64,000 nucleotides of DNA from Dermacentor variabilis (Eukaryota > Arthropoda > Arachnida > Ixodida > Ixodidae). Shown here one piece after another: positions 62,641 through 64,000 of the stretch. The notes under the pieces were generated by a model. It had not been told where the DNA came from and ran no database searches. It worked only from the letters and a program-made list of their open reading frames with translations. Made by a program: the position numbers and the translations under genes. Numbering within the stretch: position 1 is the stretch's first letter; the number at the start of each line of letters is the position of its first letter. Location of the stretch: positions 209,405,845 through 209,469,844 of the forward strand of contig NC_134568.1 of assembly GCF_050947875.1 (NCBI RefSeq), read 5' to 3'.

Positions 62641-62933
62641 ACTGTGTACGAGACGCATCTACAAATTAGGCCTGAGTTTGTGTCTGTAACTGGAAAAGAG
62701 ATAGTAAAAATCGTTTGCTTAGTCTTCCGAAATAACAGGAATGGAGGCTGTCTGAACAAAAAAGCGATTCCGCATTTTTTGTGTGCTTCGACCCGAAGTA
62801 ACGAACAAAGAGGCTAGAGAAATCATCGGGGAAGGTAGTTGTAAGTGGACGAAGCGACAACTTCTCGCAGGTGGGGGCAGGGTCTGTGACACTCTGTTTG
62901 GAGGAGTGTTCGCGCACTAGGGCTACAGGGGCT

Positions 62934-63076
62934 GAGTTTCCAAAACTTGTCGTTTGTGAGTGATCTCTGCCATTGGCGGACCGCCTTCGCTAATCTTATG
63001 CCCAGCATTAAGACTGACTGGAAAATGGTCTTACAAATATTTCTAGCGCAAGAACGTTTTCTGAATACGGGCCAAG
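62934..63076. mobile_element. MITE-like family A, copy 8, reverse orientation
   Basis: It reads 'tgccattggcggaccgcctt', 'cgctaatcttatgcccagca', 'gactggaaaatggtcttaca' and ends 'cgttttctgaatacgggcc', which is the family sequence in reverse. It ends about 120 bases before the transglutaminase exon. Confidence 0.6.
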
Positions 63077-63196
63077 GTTTTATACCTTTCTTCTTGCTTT
63101 TTTTTAACCTACTTCTTTATCACACCTGTGTTGTATACGGTTGAATGGTGAGTGCGCAGGTCACTTCTAATGCGAGACACTGCCGCTGCTGCCCAG

Positions 63197-63409
63197 AGGG
63201 CAAGGGCGACAGCATTGTGCAGGTGCGCAGCGTGGACCTACGCGTGGCTGACAACGCCGAGAAGCACCGCACCGAGGACTATGAACTGACCAAGGGGAAC
63301 GACCCGGTGCTGGTGGTGCGCCGGGGGGATCCCTTCAGGGTGGTCCTCGAGTTGAGCCGACATTACAACGAGGACAGAGACACCCTGACCTTCGTCTTCA
63401 CCGTCAGGG
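63197..63409 (+). CDS. Transglutaminase exon 2, N-terminal domain
   Basis: The exon encodes the beginning of the transglutaminase N-terminal beta-sandwich. Diagnostic stretches are IVQVRSVDLRVADNAEKHR, TEDYEL, VLVVRRGDPFRVVLELSR (the conserved R-R-G-x-P-F turn) and DTLTFVFTV near the end. With the acceptor ending at 63196 the exon is 213 bases and is phase 1 on both sides, and it joins in frame to the acylated exon at 11838. Its donor is 'aggg' then 'gtgagg' at 63410. An alternative acceptor ending at 63159 would add 12 codons (starting VTSNARHC) but does not match exon 1. The catalytic Cys-His-Asp core is not in the window. GC content is clearly higher than in the surrounding intron, as expected for a coding exon. 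Confidence 0.9.
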
Positions 63410-64000
63410 GTGAGGCCGCAAAACCGCGCTGTCTCCCTGGACAGGATTCGCTAAGCTTTTCGTTCGTAAGAACTGTTTATCATTGGCTGGGCACTTTCGC
63501 TATTATGTTCGCTTTTACGACTCGTCGGCGCCTGTTCTTACGATCTTTAGCGTGCAAACTATCCTATGAAAATAGGCGCTCGTCCTTTCCCTGGATATAT
63601 GACTCGAAAGGGCACTCCTGGAAGTCGTTGTGCAACTTGGCTGCTTCGAAATTCCAGTTTCTCGCCTTTGCTGCAGCATCCTCTTCCACGTCCGTCCCGT
63701 GCGTGTGTCCACAGAGCCTGTAGATTTCAAATGATTGCTACAGGCACAGTAATTTGGTAGTGAGCTACAACTTTTCAGAGCTATGACTAGTAATGACTAT
63801 ACATTTGACATAATTGCTGTCTCGCATGACGTAGAAGTATTTGCTTTTCGCAAACAATCGTTGCAAAGAGAGGAGTGAAGTTATAGGGCTGAACGCTTCA
63901 CAAAGAGCTGAATCTCAGTACGCACCGATATAGGGCTTCAGGAGCGCCTTGTACGATATAAATAAAGAACGGAAGTAATGGCGAGGTATACGCTGGCGGG
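63410..64000 (+). other. Transglutaminase intron 2, start
   Basis: It begins at the gtgagg donor and continues past the window edge. It holds a diverged family A element near its start. The frames at 63145-63723 and 63566-63760 read through the donor into intron and are not real beyond 63409. Confidence 0.7.
63441..63560. mobile_element. MITE-like family A, copy 9 (diverged)
   Basis: 'ggattcgctaagcttttcgt' and 'tcgtaagaactgtttatcat' followed by 'tggctgggcactttcgctat' are the reverse of the family end. A more damaged second half follows ('gcctgttcttacgatcttta'). Confidence 0.5.

Noticed and set aside
63145..63723. 192-codon single-exon reading of the transglutaminase segment
   Set aside because: The reading passes through a clear donor at 63410 into intron and a MITE relic. 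Only 63197-63409 (or from 63160) is supported.

Overview
This is a 64 kb piece of an animal nuclear genome, very probably a hard tick (Ixodidae). The main evidence is the repeats: several copies of a tRNA-headed SINE that resembles the tick Ruca family, CR1, RTE and I-clade LINEs, a mariner, a Penelope-like element, and many AT, CAA and CGA microsatellites. There is no operon structure, no dense coding and no CRISPR array. Identification rests on motifs and remembered repeat structure, since no search could be run.

The only host gene I can identify with confidence is a transglutaminase on the + strand that appears to span most of the window. A GC-rich, CpG-rich stretch ends in a first coding exon at 11838-11934. 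This exon opens with MGNVLSCF, a likely myristoylation plus palmitoylation signal, and closes on a consensus donor. The next recognisable exon is at 63197-63409 and encodes the start of the transglutaminase N-terminal beta-sandwich. The two are phase compatible (1 and 1), which implies an intron of about 51 kb. The catalytic core lies beyond the right edge. A second possible host exon, of unknown function, is at about 1317-1532.

Left of the transglutaminase start (1-11.5 kb) there is an 80-bp tandem repeat, a truncated LINE tail, a nearly full-length but broken I-clade LINE on the minus strand (about 3.77-9.0 kb) and a GC-rich island. The rest of the window is the presumed intron. In order it holds: a hairpin flanked by MITE pieces (10.2-10.9 kb), a SINE (15.8 kb), a truncated RTE (17.7-19.5 kb), a TIR element (19.6-20.3 kb), two SINEs (22 kb), a long imperfect hairpin (26.7 kb), AT microsatellites (32 kb), a TTAA-flanked MITE (35.6-36.3 kb), a mariner split by a SINE (36.9-38.5 kb), a TIR element carrying a decayed THAP domain (40.8-42.3 kb), a CR1 (44.6-47.4 kb), a Penelope-like remnant (47.7-48.7 kb), fold-back repeats (49-50 kb), CAA and CGA arrays (50.5 and 52.4 kb), a second CR1/L2-like LINE (52.9-55.7 kb), an RTE 3' end (56.1 kb), tRNA-like SINE heads (49.7 and 56.8 kb) and a second TTAA MITE (61.6-62.3 kb).

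Every autonomous element of useful length is broken and nearly all lie antisense to the transglutaminase. A short MITE-like family with palindromic ends recurs about nine times, and two copies bracket transglutaminase exon 2. I found no clearly new gene system. The most notable items are the phase-matched giant intron, the THAP-bearing TIR element, the paired TTAA MITEs and the nested mariner/SINE insertion with its target duplication.
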